A DNA stretch of 64,000 bases from Larix kaempferi (Eukaryota > Streptophyta > Pinopsida > Pinales > Pinaceae), in contig BSBM01000637.1 of assembly GCA_027924585.1 (NCBI GenBank), positions 3,534,001 to 3,598,000 on the forward strand. The letters run 5' to 3'. Shown here one piece after another: positions 23,130 to 33,728 of this stretch (the first letter of the stretch is position 1; each line of letters starts with the position of its first letter). The notes under the pieces are model-generated. The model had not been told where the DNA came from. It searched no databases and was given only the letters and a program-made list of their open reading frames with translations. Position numbers and translations under genes: made by a program.

Positions 23130-24464
23130 TTATTCACTTATGAGAAGGTATCCTTAATGGTGAGGTATTGAACTAACTCAATGATTTTAGTTCCCACCTT
23201 TGCAATCCACTTCCTATTTTTCTTTCATCCTCTTTTCTCACCTTCTTATGGTTGTTTCCTTTTGCTTCCTTTTTGTGGTTATTTGGATATTCCCAAATAT
23301 GGAGTAGCCTTAGCTTTGAGGATAGCCTCCTGCAATAATTCAATTTTTCGCATGAGACATATCCTTTTCCCTTTTTATCACATTCCTTTTCTATTGCGTC
23401 AAGGTCCATCTCCCCCAGGTCCATGTCCTCTGCTTCATCAAGCATATAATCTTCCATAGCCTCTGGAAGTTCATCTAGATTTCCTTGGGTAAGTTTGGTA
23501 TCTTCCTGAATTGATTCTTTTCCTTTCGCATGTTTCCCTAAATATTCCAGGTTCTCCTCTACTAATTTTAGGTTTTCAAATCTGTTTGTTGGCAGTGGCT
23601 TCTTGGCCTTGGATTGTTTGTGTTGTTGTTGGTTGCTCAGTCATCTACACAGTTTTTTTTGGCTTCCCTGGATAAAACCATCCTCTGTCGTTCTTCATTC
23701 CTTCTCTTGGGATGTCTATGAGTTAGCAGGAACTTTATTATTGTGCGGACAATCTCAGTTGAGATGGTAGTATACATGGAACTTGTGACACTGGAAAGGG
23801 AGGTGTTTGTAATCTAATGACTGGGTCCAATATTCATCATCCAATGTCAAGTTGATAGCTTCGGGAAGATCTTGTGTGAGGTCCATTTTGATAGAGATGC
23901 GCGAAAATGAGGTGTATCTTCTCTACATTGTTTGCTCAGATGCTTTCACAAACTTTCCCAGAGTATTGCCAATGTATTGTAAGATCTCTGGTTGCCAATA
24001 TTCGCATGGGAGGGAATAAATCTTGATCCATACTGGGGATATATTCAGATCCTCTTTATCATGGTTAAATCATTATTTCCACAGGAATAGATACACTCCA
24101 ACATAGAATAAAAAAAAGGGCCTCCTTCCAAAACTCGATCTCTGTCTTCCTGATTGAAAAACATGATTGTGAAGAAAGCCTTGAGCCCTAAATGCAAATC
24201 ATAGTGACCTTTAGGGTTGTAGGTAATATTGATCCATCTTTTTAGATCCTTTTCTTTTGGCCAAATTCCAATGAAATTCCTTATCAAGGCTCTTTATTTC
24301 CATTTCTCTACACATTCCCGAAGTTTCTCCGATCTGATATGAAGAGATGGGTTATCTTTTGCTCTGGGAAGGAATCCTCCTTGAGTTTTCTCCGATCCAG
24401 GTTTGACCCTAATACTGCCATTCTTTCCATTCTCATTCCCCTATGGCTCATCCGTGGTGTTCAT
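23130..24464 (-). pseudogene. LINE ORF1 (DUF4283-like nucleic-acid binding protein)
   Basis: Likely start M at 24464 (MNTTDEP). The 24287-24045 frame carries GIWPKEKDLKRWI, GLKAFFTIMFFNQEDRDRVLEGGPFF, typical of the DUF4283 region of plant LINE ORF1. Downstream, shifted frames contain a Cys/His-containing segment near 23720-23790 and an acidic, Lys-rich tail (23457-23173, EDMDLGEMDLD and basic repeats). Multiple frameshifts and stops. Confidence 0.7.
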
Positions 24465-24479
24465 AGCTATGGGCGTAGC

Positions 24480-24940
24480 AGGGAGATCTTTTTAGCGTGA
24501 GGAGGATGGGGATCTGCCCCCTCCAAAGGTCTCTATTCTTCTTCAAAACCATAAAAAAATCCAAACCCTTTCCTCTGTGTCTATTTCGATCCGCTCCACT
24601 CTTGCTTCCGCCAAGTGGCTTGCGTAGCCTTGTTAGTCACATGCATGTGCATTCAATTAGTTGCATGTGCATGCACATAATTCCATGTGCCTCATTTAGT
24701 TAGACTAGTGATTGATAAATCTTAATTCAATGTAACTTAGTTTGGAGAGTGTGCATGACTAAGGGTCTTTGGCTCTAGTTAAGAGTCACTAGAACCTCTT
24801 TCACTGCATGAGTAATTCAAATTTCCTTACCTATTTAATGTAATTCTCTTCATTCATTGAACCTTAATGTAATATAAAATTCTCTTTCTCTCATGTTATT
24901 TACTTATCTCTTTTGCGTGATGACTATCGTTTAGCACATT
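24480..24940. other. Non-coding interval upstream of the LINE
   Basis: No gene. It holds the LINE 5' untranslated end, then a palindrome-rich patch at 24640-24680 (CACATGCATGTGCATTCAA and a second TGCATGTGCATGCAC) and an AT-rich stretch resembling LTR U5 sequence (24750-24920). I cannot assign it to an element. Confidence 0.5.
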
Positions 24941-25275
24941 TAACTACAACAATTTACCCATTTAGGGTCGGTTTTGTCTTGAGGAAGTCTTGTAAAAACT
25001 GCCCCCAAATTTGTTTTGGGGGATTTAGCGATGGTTCTTAAAACCTACCCCCAAAAGTATTGATAATTTGACATTTCAGGGCGGTTTTTTAAGAACAACC
25101 CACAAAATTCTATCCCTCATGACGTTTGGGGGAGGTTCTTAAAAAAACGCCCCCAAATGACTATTCCTCATGACTTTTGGGGGCAGTTTTTTTAAGAATC
25201 GCCCGCAAAAGTCCGTTCCTCATCAATTTTGGGGGCTTTTTTTCAAGAATCACCCCTAAAATTCCATTCCTCATG
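24941..25275. mobile_element. CACTA-like subterminal repeat block
   Basis: Begins AACTACAACAATTTACCC, close to the CACTACAA start of plant CACTA transposons. It then holds five or six units, roughly 50-65 bp apart, each an imperfect hairpin of TTTTGGGGGCGGTT / AACCGCCCCCAAAA type (for example centred near 25015, 25085, 25145, 25195, 25240). Only one end is visible; no transposase and no second terminal repeat within the window. Confidence 0.5.
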
Positions 25276-25289
25276 TTGGCTTACATAAC

Positions 25290-26374
25290 TGTCTTGAGGT
25301 TTTCTATAAAGACCCAGGTTCGTCGCGATTCAAGGAACCAACAAAACCCTTTTTCACCGGCCCTTTCAGCAAAAATCTGCAAACAGACTGAGGTCTCACT
25401 CGAGGTGAAGGTATGGGGGGGATATGGAATCTGGTTTCCACAACCACGTGAAGAGTGCTTAAATAGATCTGATGAGCATCACAGTACAGAGCTCGCGCTG
25501 TGGGCTGAAGGCTATGCGAAACTTAACCCCTTCGCAGTCAATACTGCTACAAGCTAGGAGGCTTACGCAACTAACACATCCAAAGACTGCATAGTTCGAC
25601 GGATGTTTGATAATAGGACAACGTGGCTAACAATTGTGCTTCTGCTCTAGACTTAACTAGCTTCAACAAGTTACACTTTGTATTTTATCCATTCAACAGT
25701 TGTTTTAGGTAATTAATCTTATGGCTTATGCAGTATGACCAAACACAAAATACTACGCAACTCCACTTCTCGAGAGTTGCACTGCGGTAACTCTACCTAC
25801 TTAAGTGATTATCCAACTAGCTTATGCATTCACAGACTTAGAGTTACTTGTGCATCTAACATTCATCCACATATGCGTTACTAAACATATTATTCCCATC
25901 TCATTCTTTACGGCGAATACATATAAAAGAAAAACACATAAACTGATAAGCAAGATCTTAAGTATTCATTGTAAGCAAACAAACAGGTGCCAACACATAG
26001 ACAATCACACAACCCAGTATTTAACGTGGTTCACCCCCAGGATGGGAGCTACATCCACAGGAACTGTTTTTATATTATCTTGGGAAGGGTACAACAGTTC
26101 CAGTCTGCACACTCAGCTGTAGACTCTCTTCTATCTCAATAGGCCTCTGCGCATGCAGCTTGCAGAGCCTTTGCAATAGCTTCCAGCAAAACAACAAGTA
26201 TTGCTCAAAATTATACAATGAAGATTCAACCCTTTCCCTTACAAAATTGTGCCTTCTTATAGATCATGCTCATAGGTCATGTCTTTACAATGCATAGGCC
26301 CCAAAAACCCTAAGGTTCCCAAAACTGGTGCAGTTACTCACCACCCTGCCTGTCGCTTTCGACAGCTTACTCCA
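25290..26374 (-). mobile_element. G6 3' LTR, inner part (distal half after C1 insertion)
   Basis: Together with 33729-34180 this makes an LTR of about 1.5 kb related to the G1 LTR. Shared signals: GAGGTCTCACTCGAGGTGAAGG beside seven G (about 25400), and the promoter-side block with CATCCACAGGAAC near 26053. The minus strand has a TATA-like CTATAAGAAGG at about 26253-26263. The right break at 26374 is the C1 target duplication. The left end near 25290 is approximate. Confidence 0.7.
26370..26374. repeat. C1 target site duplication, left (CTCCA)
   Basis: CTCCA immediately left of the C1 LTR; the identical pentamer lies at 33729-33733. Joining the flanks restores a continuous LTR. Confidence 0.95.
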
Positions 26375-26980
26375 TGTTGATGTATATGTAACTTCGGAAT
26401 GTATTTCATCTATGTATTTCATATATGTTTATTGTACCCTTATTAGAGATGTGTTATTCCTCTATAAGGAAGTGTCGTCATGTGGATTGACAAGTGTCAC
26501 AAGTGTGTGTACTTGCCGATGGGTTATTAGACCACCATGTGTGGGGTTGGACCTAAATTATATATTATATTGTGGATGTACCTAGCTAGACAAGTCGGCC
26601 CCATAAGGTCTCTGGGAAAATAGGTTAGTATAAATAGAGATCAGGAGATCTCTATTTAGATCATTTCGGAAAGTCATCTCTCTCTCACTCAGAAAGTGGC
26701 ACACTAGTGAGGAGGAGGATCATCTACTTCTAGGAGACTATCTCAAGTGTATTTTGGTTGTAATTTGGTTGAGCCATTGCTCTCTCTATCTCTGAGCAAG
26801 TTGTGGGGTTTTTCACCTTAGGGTTTTCCCCACAGAAACTCTGTGTCTCTTGTCTCTCATGCTTTTGATTCTTGTGATGCTTGTCATGCTTATTGTGATT
26901 GTTATGCATTGATATAATGTATATGTTATTCTCTCAGTGAAGATCCTAGAGTATTGTGAATTAATGCTCAAAATTTAACA
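26375..26980 (+). mobile_element. C1 5' LTR (606 bp)
   Basis: TGTTGATGTATATG ... CAAAATTTAACA. Contains the TATA box and inverted repeat (26629-26657), a CTCTCTCTCAC tract and the conserved GTGGGGTTTTTCACCTTAGG near the 3' end, which is also in C2 and C3. Confidence 0.95.
26629..26657 (+). promoter_or_regulatory. C1 TATA box fused to an 11-bp inverted repeat
   Basis: TATAAATA at 26629-26636 overlaps the left arm of AAATAGAGATC (26632-26642); after AGGA comes GATCTCTATTT (26647-26657), a perfect 11-bp match. The 3' LTR keeps the stem (33380-33405, loop AAGA). In C3 the stem is equally perfect with a different tip (61290-61316). Confidence 0.7.
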
Positions 26981-26992
26981 TGGTATCAGAGC
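26981..26992 (+). other. C1 primer-binding site (initiator tRNA-Met)
   Basis: TGGTATCAGAGC immediately after the LTR, complementary to the 3' end of plant initiator methionine tRNA. First-strand DNA synthesis starts here. Confidence 0.95.
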
Positions 26993-27554
26993 TAACCTGA
27001 GAAGAAGACATTTTGCAGTGACAGAAACTTGAGTTTCTTGTTTATTGGGTTTCTCTCCACAGATTTTGGAAAAGTAGTATAGTAAAGTGACTCTACTCAT
27101 CAAGGAGAATCTATCTGTCCAATCAGAATTCAATTCTGAGCATTTTCAGATTTGGCCCTAAACATTAGGGTTTCCACAAAAATAGGAATTTCTAAAATCT
27201 GAAGACATAGCTGGAAGCGCCTTGCAAAAATCAAAGTTTAGAGCTTTGGATCGAGAATTTTGGTTGGGTAGTTCTCCGGGAAACTCAAACCCTAATTTAG
27301 GGCTTTCCCTAGTGAACCCGGGAGGACAAAAAGGCAAATCTCAAGGGTAAAGATTTGCTGATCTCAAATTATAAATACACCAGGCTGATCAACTCATCAA
27401 GGCGCATCTTTCTATCCTTTCAGAAAGTTGAAATTCACATTTTTAATTTTTAGGGTTTTTCCGATAAACCCTAATCTGGGACCAAATCCAATTTTCAGCA
27501 TTTCCAGTGGTAAGACCTAAATCTTTTCTATTTCCATTTGAAGTACTCTTTAAG
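26993..27554 (+). other. C1 untranslated leader
   Basis: 562 bp without a plausible ORF. It contains several GATTTTGGAAA/AATTTTTGG-like phrases also present in the C3 leader, notably the CTCATCAAGGCGCATMTTTCTATCC block (27393-27417 here; 62839-62865 in C3). Confidence 0.7.
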
Positions 27555-28448
27555 ATGTCTCACCACACCAAGCTTGAGGATAAGCTTGAAGGAGCTGATA
27601 ACTTCTGATCTTGGAAGTATAGGATTGGGTTAAACCTAGAAGAGAATGAGTTGGACTCATATGTAAAAGAAGACATCCCTATCCCAGAGGACGAAGAGGC
27701 TAAGGTATTGCATAAGAAAAACTTGGTCAAGGCAAAGAGAATCATTGCTGATTCTATCAAAGACCATCTCATACCCCATGTGTCTTCTCTAATGACACCC
27801 AAGGAGATGTTTGACTCTTTGACCAAGCTATTTGAAGGGAAGAACATAAATCAGAAGATGACCCTGTGGAACCAATTGAAAGGAGTAAAGTTTCAAAATG
27901 CAGAAACCATTCAATCTTATTTTTCAAGGGTCTCCCAAATCAAGGAACAACTAGAAGTAGTGGATGAAATGTTGGAGAATGGTGAAGTGGTGATGACCAC
28001 TCTAAATGGCCTACCCAGGTCATGGGATTCCTTTATTCAAGGAATCTGTGCAAGGAAGAAGTTGATCTCCTTCAACAGATTGCGGGAAGAATGCTCTCAA
28101 AAAGAAGCTAGGCTTATGGACCGAGAAGAAAAGATGGGAAATGAAGATCAATCTCTCACAGCACATGCCAGGAAAGGAAAGTCCAAGAAGAAATCATCTC
28201 ATAACAGAAGATTCTCACACCACCATTATCATAAAGATAAAAAATATCTCAGATGCTTCAATTGCAATGAGAAGGGACACTTTGCTTCAGATTGTCCCAA
28301 GAAGAAGAAAGACAACAACAACAACTTCAATAAGAAGAAGAAGAATAACAAAAGAAGATATCATGCTCATGCTGCCGAAGATGATGAACCCCCAAAGAAG
28401 AAGGCTAGGGCAAAAAGTGATAGTGATGATGACTCATCAAGTGAATAA
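27555..28448 (+). pseudogene. C1 gag
   Basis: Capsid/nucleocapsid. The ATG at 27555 opens MSHHTKLEDKLEGADNF, a TGA interrupts at 27606-27608, and the frame runs on from there through a UBN2/gag-type capsid (LTPKEMF-like SLMTPKEMFDSLTKLFEGK, KMTLWNQL, NGLPRSWDSFIQG). One zinc knuckle, C-x2-C-x4-H-x4-C, spans 28254-28295, followed by a Lys/Asn-rich basic tail and an Asp/Ser tail (DSDDDSSSE). TAA at 28446-28448. Frame and start agree with gag of related plant copia elements; the start is supported by homologous leader-gag spacing in C3. Confidence 0.92.
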
Positions 28449-30098
28449 GAGTATGTTCTAATTTCTGCTCTCATAGGTACTATCTCCCATGGTTGTAATG
28501 ATTGGTTGATTGACAGTGGGGCTTCCAAACACATCACTGGGTTTAAGGAATCTTTTGTGAATCTATCTGAACATGAATCACCCCATAAGGTGAAACTTGG
28601 GGATGATTATCAATACCCAATCAAAGGAAGTGGTGAAGCCTCCTACAACCTAGATTTTGGAAAATCTTTGAAGATGAAAGAAGTCCTTTATGTACCTGGG
28701 CTCAAGAAAAACTTGCTCTCCATCTCTGCATTGGATGCAAAAGGTATGAGGGTTGCATTTGTGGATGGCCAAGTCCTAATGTGGCCAAAGGGAAATAACA
28801 TAGATGATGCAGTAGTGATTGGAGAGCAAGAGGGAGGTTTGTATAAATTGAAGGGCCAACCTGAACATGCCATGGTACATGAATCCATGGAGCCAAGTGA
28901 ACTTTGGCATAGAAGACTTGCTCATATGCACTATAGGGCACTTCCAATTGCAAGCAAGGCTGTAGAGGGTCTTCCTGAGATCAAGACCAAACATGAAGGT
29001 GTTTGCAAAGGATGTGCAAAAGGTAAGAACATTAAGAAGGCTTTCCCAAGTAGTGAAAGCAAGGCAAAAGACATCCTGGAAATAATCCACTCAGATGTAT
29101 GTGGTCCTATGTCATCCAGATCTCTGAGTGGGTATGTTTACTATGTCTCATTTATTGATGACTTCTCCAGGAAGACTTGGGTATACTTCTTGAAGAGCAA
29201 AGATGAGGTGTTTGATAAATTCAAGGAATTCAAAACCTTGATGGAGAATCAAACTGACAAGAAGATCAAAACATTCAGATCCGACAATGGTGGAGAATTC
29301 ACCTCAGGTGACTTCAAGAAGATTTGTAGTGATTCAGGGATTAAGAGGGATTTGACTGCTCCTTATAATCCTCAACAGAATGGAGTTGCAGAAAAGAAGA
29401 ACAAAACAATCATGGAAGCAGCAAGGGCAATGCTGCATGACCAAGATCTACCTATGCATCTATGGGAAAAAGTAGCTAGAACAGCTGTATATGTGCAAAA
29501 TAGAACACCCCACAAGATATTGGATAACAAGACACTAGAAGAGGTATTTTTTGGTAAGAAACCTGAAGTCAGCTGTCTCAGAATATTTGGTTGTCTAGTA
29601 TACACTGATGTCCCAAAGGAAAAGAGGACTAAACTAGATCCTTCAGGGAAGAAGGGTATCTTTGTAGGTTACAGTGAAAGCTCGAAGGCTTACAGAATAT
29701 ACTTTCCAGGGTTCAAGAAGATTGATGTCAGCAGGGATGTAACATTTGATGAAAACTCAGCCTTCATCAAATCAAGGAAGGCACCTATCAAAGTTTATGA
29801 AGAACGTAAGAAAACTAGATTTCAAGACACTACCATGACTAAAGCAGTTCCAAAATTTGTTCGTGAGTTTGAAGATCTGCAAGAACCTGTAGATCCACCC
29901 AGTGAGGATAACTCTCACAAGAGGAAACCTGCATGGGCTAGAGAGCTCATTCAAGATGTAGAAAGATTTGGCATTCCAAAAGAAGAACACAGAGCAAAGA
30001 AGAGAACCAGATCACATACCAGCTATGTTGCTTTACTCTGTGACATTATGAACAAAGAGCCTTCTAGTTATGAAGAAGCAGCAGAAAAGAAAGAATAG
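28449..30098 (+). pseudogene. C1 protease and integrase
   Basis: In frame with gag. Protease: WLIDSGASKHITG near 28503 with the Asp-Ser-Gly triad, ending before YKLKG (28850). Integrase: zinc motif LWHRRLAHMH then CKGCAKGK (28908-29030), core Asp in HSDVCGP (about 29090), Asp in RSDNGGEF (about 29280), Glu in QQNGVAEKKNK (about 29390). All three catalytic residues are present. The C-terminal region GIFVGYSESSKAYRIYFP and a long charged tail follow, then TAG at 30096-30098. This 1.65-kb stretch has no stop, the best-preserved coding sequence in the window. Confidence 0.94.
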
Positions 30099-30929
30099 AA
30101 GGATGCCATGGTTGAGGAATACCAATCAATAATGAAGAATGATGTTTGGGATGTTGTACCAAGACCTTAAGAGAAGTCTGTTGTGACTTCTAAATGGATC
30201 TACAAAATCAAGCATGCTGCAGATGGCAGTGTAGAGAAATACAAAGTGAGATTCATAGCTCGTGGATTCTCTTAGAAAGAGGGAATAGATTATGAAGAAA
30301 CTTTTGCACTTGTAGCCAGGTATACTTCCATCAGAACAGTACTTTCCCTGGCTGCAGTGATGAAATGGAAAATACACCAGATGGATGTCAAGACTGCCTT
30401 CTTGAAGGTGTAGTTGAAGAGGAAGTATATGTGGAGCAGCCACCCAGTTTCAAAATACATGATAGGGAGTTGTATGTGTGCAGATTGAAGAAAGCCTTGT
30501 ATCGCTTGAAGCAAGCTCCCAGAACTTGGTATGGCAGGATGGACAGTTTCCTATCTAGTTTGGACTTTACCAAGAGTAAAGCGGATTCCAACCTTTACTA
30601 CAAGGTTGAGGAAGGGAATCCTGTGATTCTACTCTTGTATGTGGATGACTTATTTGTAACAGGAGATGAAAAATTGATTGCAGATACGAAGAGGAAGCTT
30701 GTTGCCGAGTTCGATATGAAATATTTGGGAATGATGCATTATTTCCTAGGTATGGAGGTGTGGCAGAGTACAGGTGGGATCTTCCTTGGTCAAGGGAAGT
30801 ACACAGTAGATATCCTGAAGAGATTCGGGATGATGGATTACAAGGCCATGGCCACACCCATGGCATCGAATCTAAAGCTTATATGTGATGCTTCATCTGA
30901 GCCAGTTGATGTCTCTATGTATCATTAGA
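30099..30929 (+). pseudogene. C1 reverse transcriptase
   Basis: Copia RT. Early motifs SKWIYKIKHAADGSVEKYK and HQMDVKTAFL (motif A Asp) are in the gag frame, broken by TAA (30168), TAG (30276). A single-base loss near 30403 moves the rest to another frame, with LYRLKQAPRTWY and the catalytic box YVDD at 30638-30649 intact, then LGMEVWQ and DILKRFGM. TAG at 30927-30929 falls where the family has MYHQMIGSLMYL-like sequence. Confidence 0.92.
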
Positions 30930-31600
30930 TGATTGGGTCCTTGATGTACCTAACGAACACTAGACTAGATATTTGATTTGCAGTGAACACATTGAGTCCG
31001 TTCTTGATAGATCTGAGGAGTGTTCATCTGGTTGTTGTAAAGCATGTTCTGAGGTACCTGAAGGGTACTGTGGATTATGGGCTCAAGTATGTGGCGAATC
31101 AAAAGTTTAACCTGCAGGGTTATGTTGATTAAGATTGGTCTGGCAGTGCTGCAGATACGAAGAGCACATCTGGGTGCTGCTTCAGTATGGGATAAGGTGT
31201 GATCTCTTGGTTTAGCCAGAAGCAGTCCTGTGTAGCACTGAGTATAGCTGAGGCATAATATGTTGCGGCCTATTCAGCTAGTTGTGAGGCAGTATGGCTA
31301 CGGAAGCTATGGTTTGAATTATTTGATCTCTCGTTGGATGCTACTGGTATCTTTTGTGATAACCAGAGTTGTGTGAAGCTGTCCGAGAACCCAGTGTTTC
31401 ATGAAAGGTCGAAACACATAGAGATCAAATATCACTATATTAGGGATATGGTGCAGAGAGGAGCTGTGAAGCTCCTGTATGTTGCGACGGACGAGTAGAT
31501 TATAGATGGGCTGACGAAGCAACTAGCCAGGGTGAAGTTCGAGTACTTCAGAGAGAGTCTTGGTGTTCTTCGGATTGATGACACTTTGAGGAAGAAGTGA
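30930..31600 (+). pseudogene. C1 RNase H
   Basis: Begins MIGSLMYLTNTRLD, continues with HVLRYLKGT, the Asp region GYVD(stop)DWSG, STSGCCFSMG, the Glu region IAEA followed by a TAA, FCDNQSCVKLSENPVFHE (Asp) and HIEIKYHYIRDMVQ, ending LRKK and TGA at 31598-31600. At least five in-frame stops. The 3' third is nearly collinear with the C2 stub. Confidence 0.9.
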
Positions 31601-31669
31601 TGGACACATTTGCTGAATCCATTCCAAGCATGTTGGAAGGAGGATCCTTCACATGGCTGTGGATGTGAG

Positions 31670-32230
31670 CGCTGGATGATGATCATCAGGATGATGTTCT
31701 GGTTTCTGCTTTGTATGATCAATTGGATCATTTTTATATGTATGTATGCATCATGTTGGATGTTGGATATGATCAGTTGGATCATTTATATGCATATGTA
31801 TGTACGCATCATGTTGGATGCTGGATATGATCAGATGGATCATTTATACATATGTACGCATCATGTTGGATGCTGGATATGATCGGTTGGATCATGTGTA
31901 TGTATTTTGTATATGCATCATGTTGGATGCTTGGACCATGTATCTGTATATGTATCAGGTGGATACATTGTATGATCAGGTAGATCATGTATGTTGATAT
32001 GTATCATGTATTTGTATTTGTATCAGGTGGATACACTGTATGATCAGGTGGATGATGTATGATGATATGTATCAGGTAGATACATGGTATGCATCAGGTA
32101 GATGCATTGTATGATCAGGATGATCATGGATGACGAGCTTCAGGATGTTGCTCCAGATGACATGCAACAGAATGTTGCAGTGATGATGATCAGGATGATC
32201 ATGTATATATCAAGATGATGTATGGTGAGT
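31670..32230 (+). repeat. C1 tail, GATC-palindrome repeats
   Basis: Units of 52-57 bp start at 31749, 31806, 31858 and 31915 (gcatcatgttggatgctgg..gatcagttggatcattt). They grade into shorter gatcaggtggat and gtatcaggtgga units to about 32200. Reading frames through them are periodic and not genes. Confidence 0.85.
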
Positions 32231-32274
32231 ATTAGGTTCATACTATGTGGCCGTGGAACAGGTTGTGTAGATAA

Positions 32275-32790
32275 GCATGTAATTTGTGCCCTGGGTGATT
32301 TGCAGATAATCTTTCGAGGTTTTTCCTATGGCATGTAATTTGTACCCTGGGATATCTGGCAAATGCTCTTTCGAGGTTTTGCTTGGGAGGACATATAATT
32401 TGTGCCCTGGGAGATCTGCAGATAGTCTTTCAAGGTTTTTCCTATGGCATGTAATTTGTGCCCTGGGATATCTAGCAGATGCTCTTTCAAGGTTTTGTCC
32501 TATGGCATGTAATTTGTGCCCTGGGAGATTCGATAGGTTGAGCCATGTGCTCGTAATCACTCCTGGGATGCTCTTTCGAGGTTTTGCCATGACCACATGT
32601 AATTTGTGCCTTGGGAGATCTGATAGGTTGAGCCTTGTGCTTGTAATCTGTCCTGGGATGCTCTTTCGAGGTTTTGTGGTGACCACATGTAATTTGTGCC
32701 CTAGGAGATCCGATAGGTTGAGCCTTGTGCCCATAATCAGTCCTGGGATTCTCTTTCGAGGTTTTGTGGTGGGGTCACATGTAATAAGTC
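32275..32790 (+). repeat. C1 tail, two-tier tandem repeat
   Basis: Unit starts: 32275, 32331, 32390, 32447, 32505, 32595, 32685, 32777. The first four spacings are 56-59 bp, the next three 90-92 bp. All units share catgtaatttgtgcc, ctgggagat and ctttcgaggtttt; the long class inserts gataggttgagccttgtgc. C2 keeps the same order. Confidence 0.9.
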
Positions 32791-33113
32791 TTGGATATCT
32801 GGAAAGGATGAAAAAGGACTCAGATGCTCTTTAGGGTTCTCACTATTCAAGAGACTCTTTTAAGGTTTTGTGATGCACGTAATAAGTCCTGATATTTCCA
32901 CAGTATGGCCAATGATGATGAAGACCTGCAGGTGGTGGGCCTACATCCAGTATGAAAAAGGACTGTCTCTGTAGAACTTCCTATGACGAATAGAGTCAGA
33001 GATTGGTTGAGATAGTAGCAGCAGTGATGATGATGATGACGATGCATCGATGACGATGATCCCGAGAAGAAGACTTGTCTAGCAGATCTGTGTCAAGAAA
33101 TACCTTCCTAGTT
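32791..33113 (+). other. C1 pre-LTR segment
   Basis: Non-coding. Ends in gtgtcaag(a)aataccttcctagtt, conserved with C2 (12140-12166), leading to the polypurine tract. A GATGATGATGATGACGATG microsatellite lies at about 33020-33057. Confidence 0.7.
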
Positions 33114-33122
33114 AAGAGGGAG
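33114..33122 (+). other. C1 polypurine tract
   Basis: AAGAGGGAG abutting the 3' LTR start. Confidence 0.9.
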
Positions 33123-33728
33123 TGTTGATGTATATGTAACTTCGGAATGCATTTCATCTATGTATTTCATATATATTTATTGTACCCTTATTAGAGATGT
33201 GTTATTCCTCTATAAGGAAGTGTCGTCATGTACATTGACAAGTGGCGCAAGTGTGTGTACTTGCGGATGGGTTATTAGACCACCATGTGTGGGGTCGGAC
33301 CTAAATTATATATTATATTGTGGATGTACCTAGATAGACAAGTCTCCCCCATAAGGTCACTGGGAAAACAGGTTAGTATAAATAGAGATCAAGAGATCTC
33401 TATTTAGATCATTTTGGAAAGTCATCTCTCTCTCACTCAGAAAGTGGCGTACTAGTGAGGAGGAGGATCATATGCTTCTAGGAGACTATCTCAAGTGTAT
33501 TTTGGTTGTACTTTGGTTGAGCCATTACTCTCTCTATCTCTGAGGAAGTTGTGGGGTTTTTCACCTTAGGGTTTTCCCTACGGAAACTCTGTGTCTCTTG
33601 TCTCTCATGCTTTTGATCCTTGTGATGCTTGTCATGCTTATTGTGATTGTTATGCATTGATATACTGTATATGTTATTCTCTCAATGAAGATCCTAGAGT
33701 ATTGTGAATTAATGCTCAAAATTTAACA
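33123..33728 (+). mobile_element. C1 3' LTR (606 bp)
   Basis: Same length and ends as the 5' LTR. TATAAATA at 33377-33384 and the inverted repeat at 33380-33405. Followed at once by the second CTCCA. Confidence 0.95.

Larger units (their letters stand above)
26375..33728 (+). mobile_element. C1, full-length Ty1/copia element (7,354 bp)
   Basis: Complete structure: 5' LTR, primer site, gag, PR-INT-RT-RH in copia order, repeat-rich tail, polypurine tract and 3' LTR, flanked by a perfect 5-bp duplication. The internal ORF is one frame from 27555 with in-frame stops and one frameshift near 30403, so the copy is dead. The two LTRs are both 606 bp with about 27 substitutions by eye (about 4-5 percent) and no gaps. 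Confidence 0.95.

Noticed and set aside
28702-29090. Minus-strand frames of 83 and 104 codons in C1
   Set aside because: Shadows of the intact integrase frame on the plus strand.
27555-31600. Stop codons in C1 as a signature of cytosine methylation decay
   Set aside because: Some fit C-to-T changes (CAG to TAG, CAA to TAA, CGA to TGA), but several do not (GAA or TCA to TAA), so no clear bias by eye.
31610-31997. Periodic plus-strand frames (MLDAGYD-type repeats)
   Set aside because: By-product of the 52-57 bp tandem repeat.
32275-32790. CRISPR-like regular repeats
   Set aside because: Unit spacing is regular but spacers are not unique; plant copia context, no cas genes.
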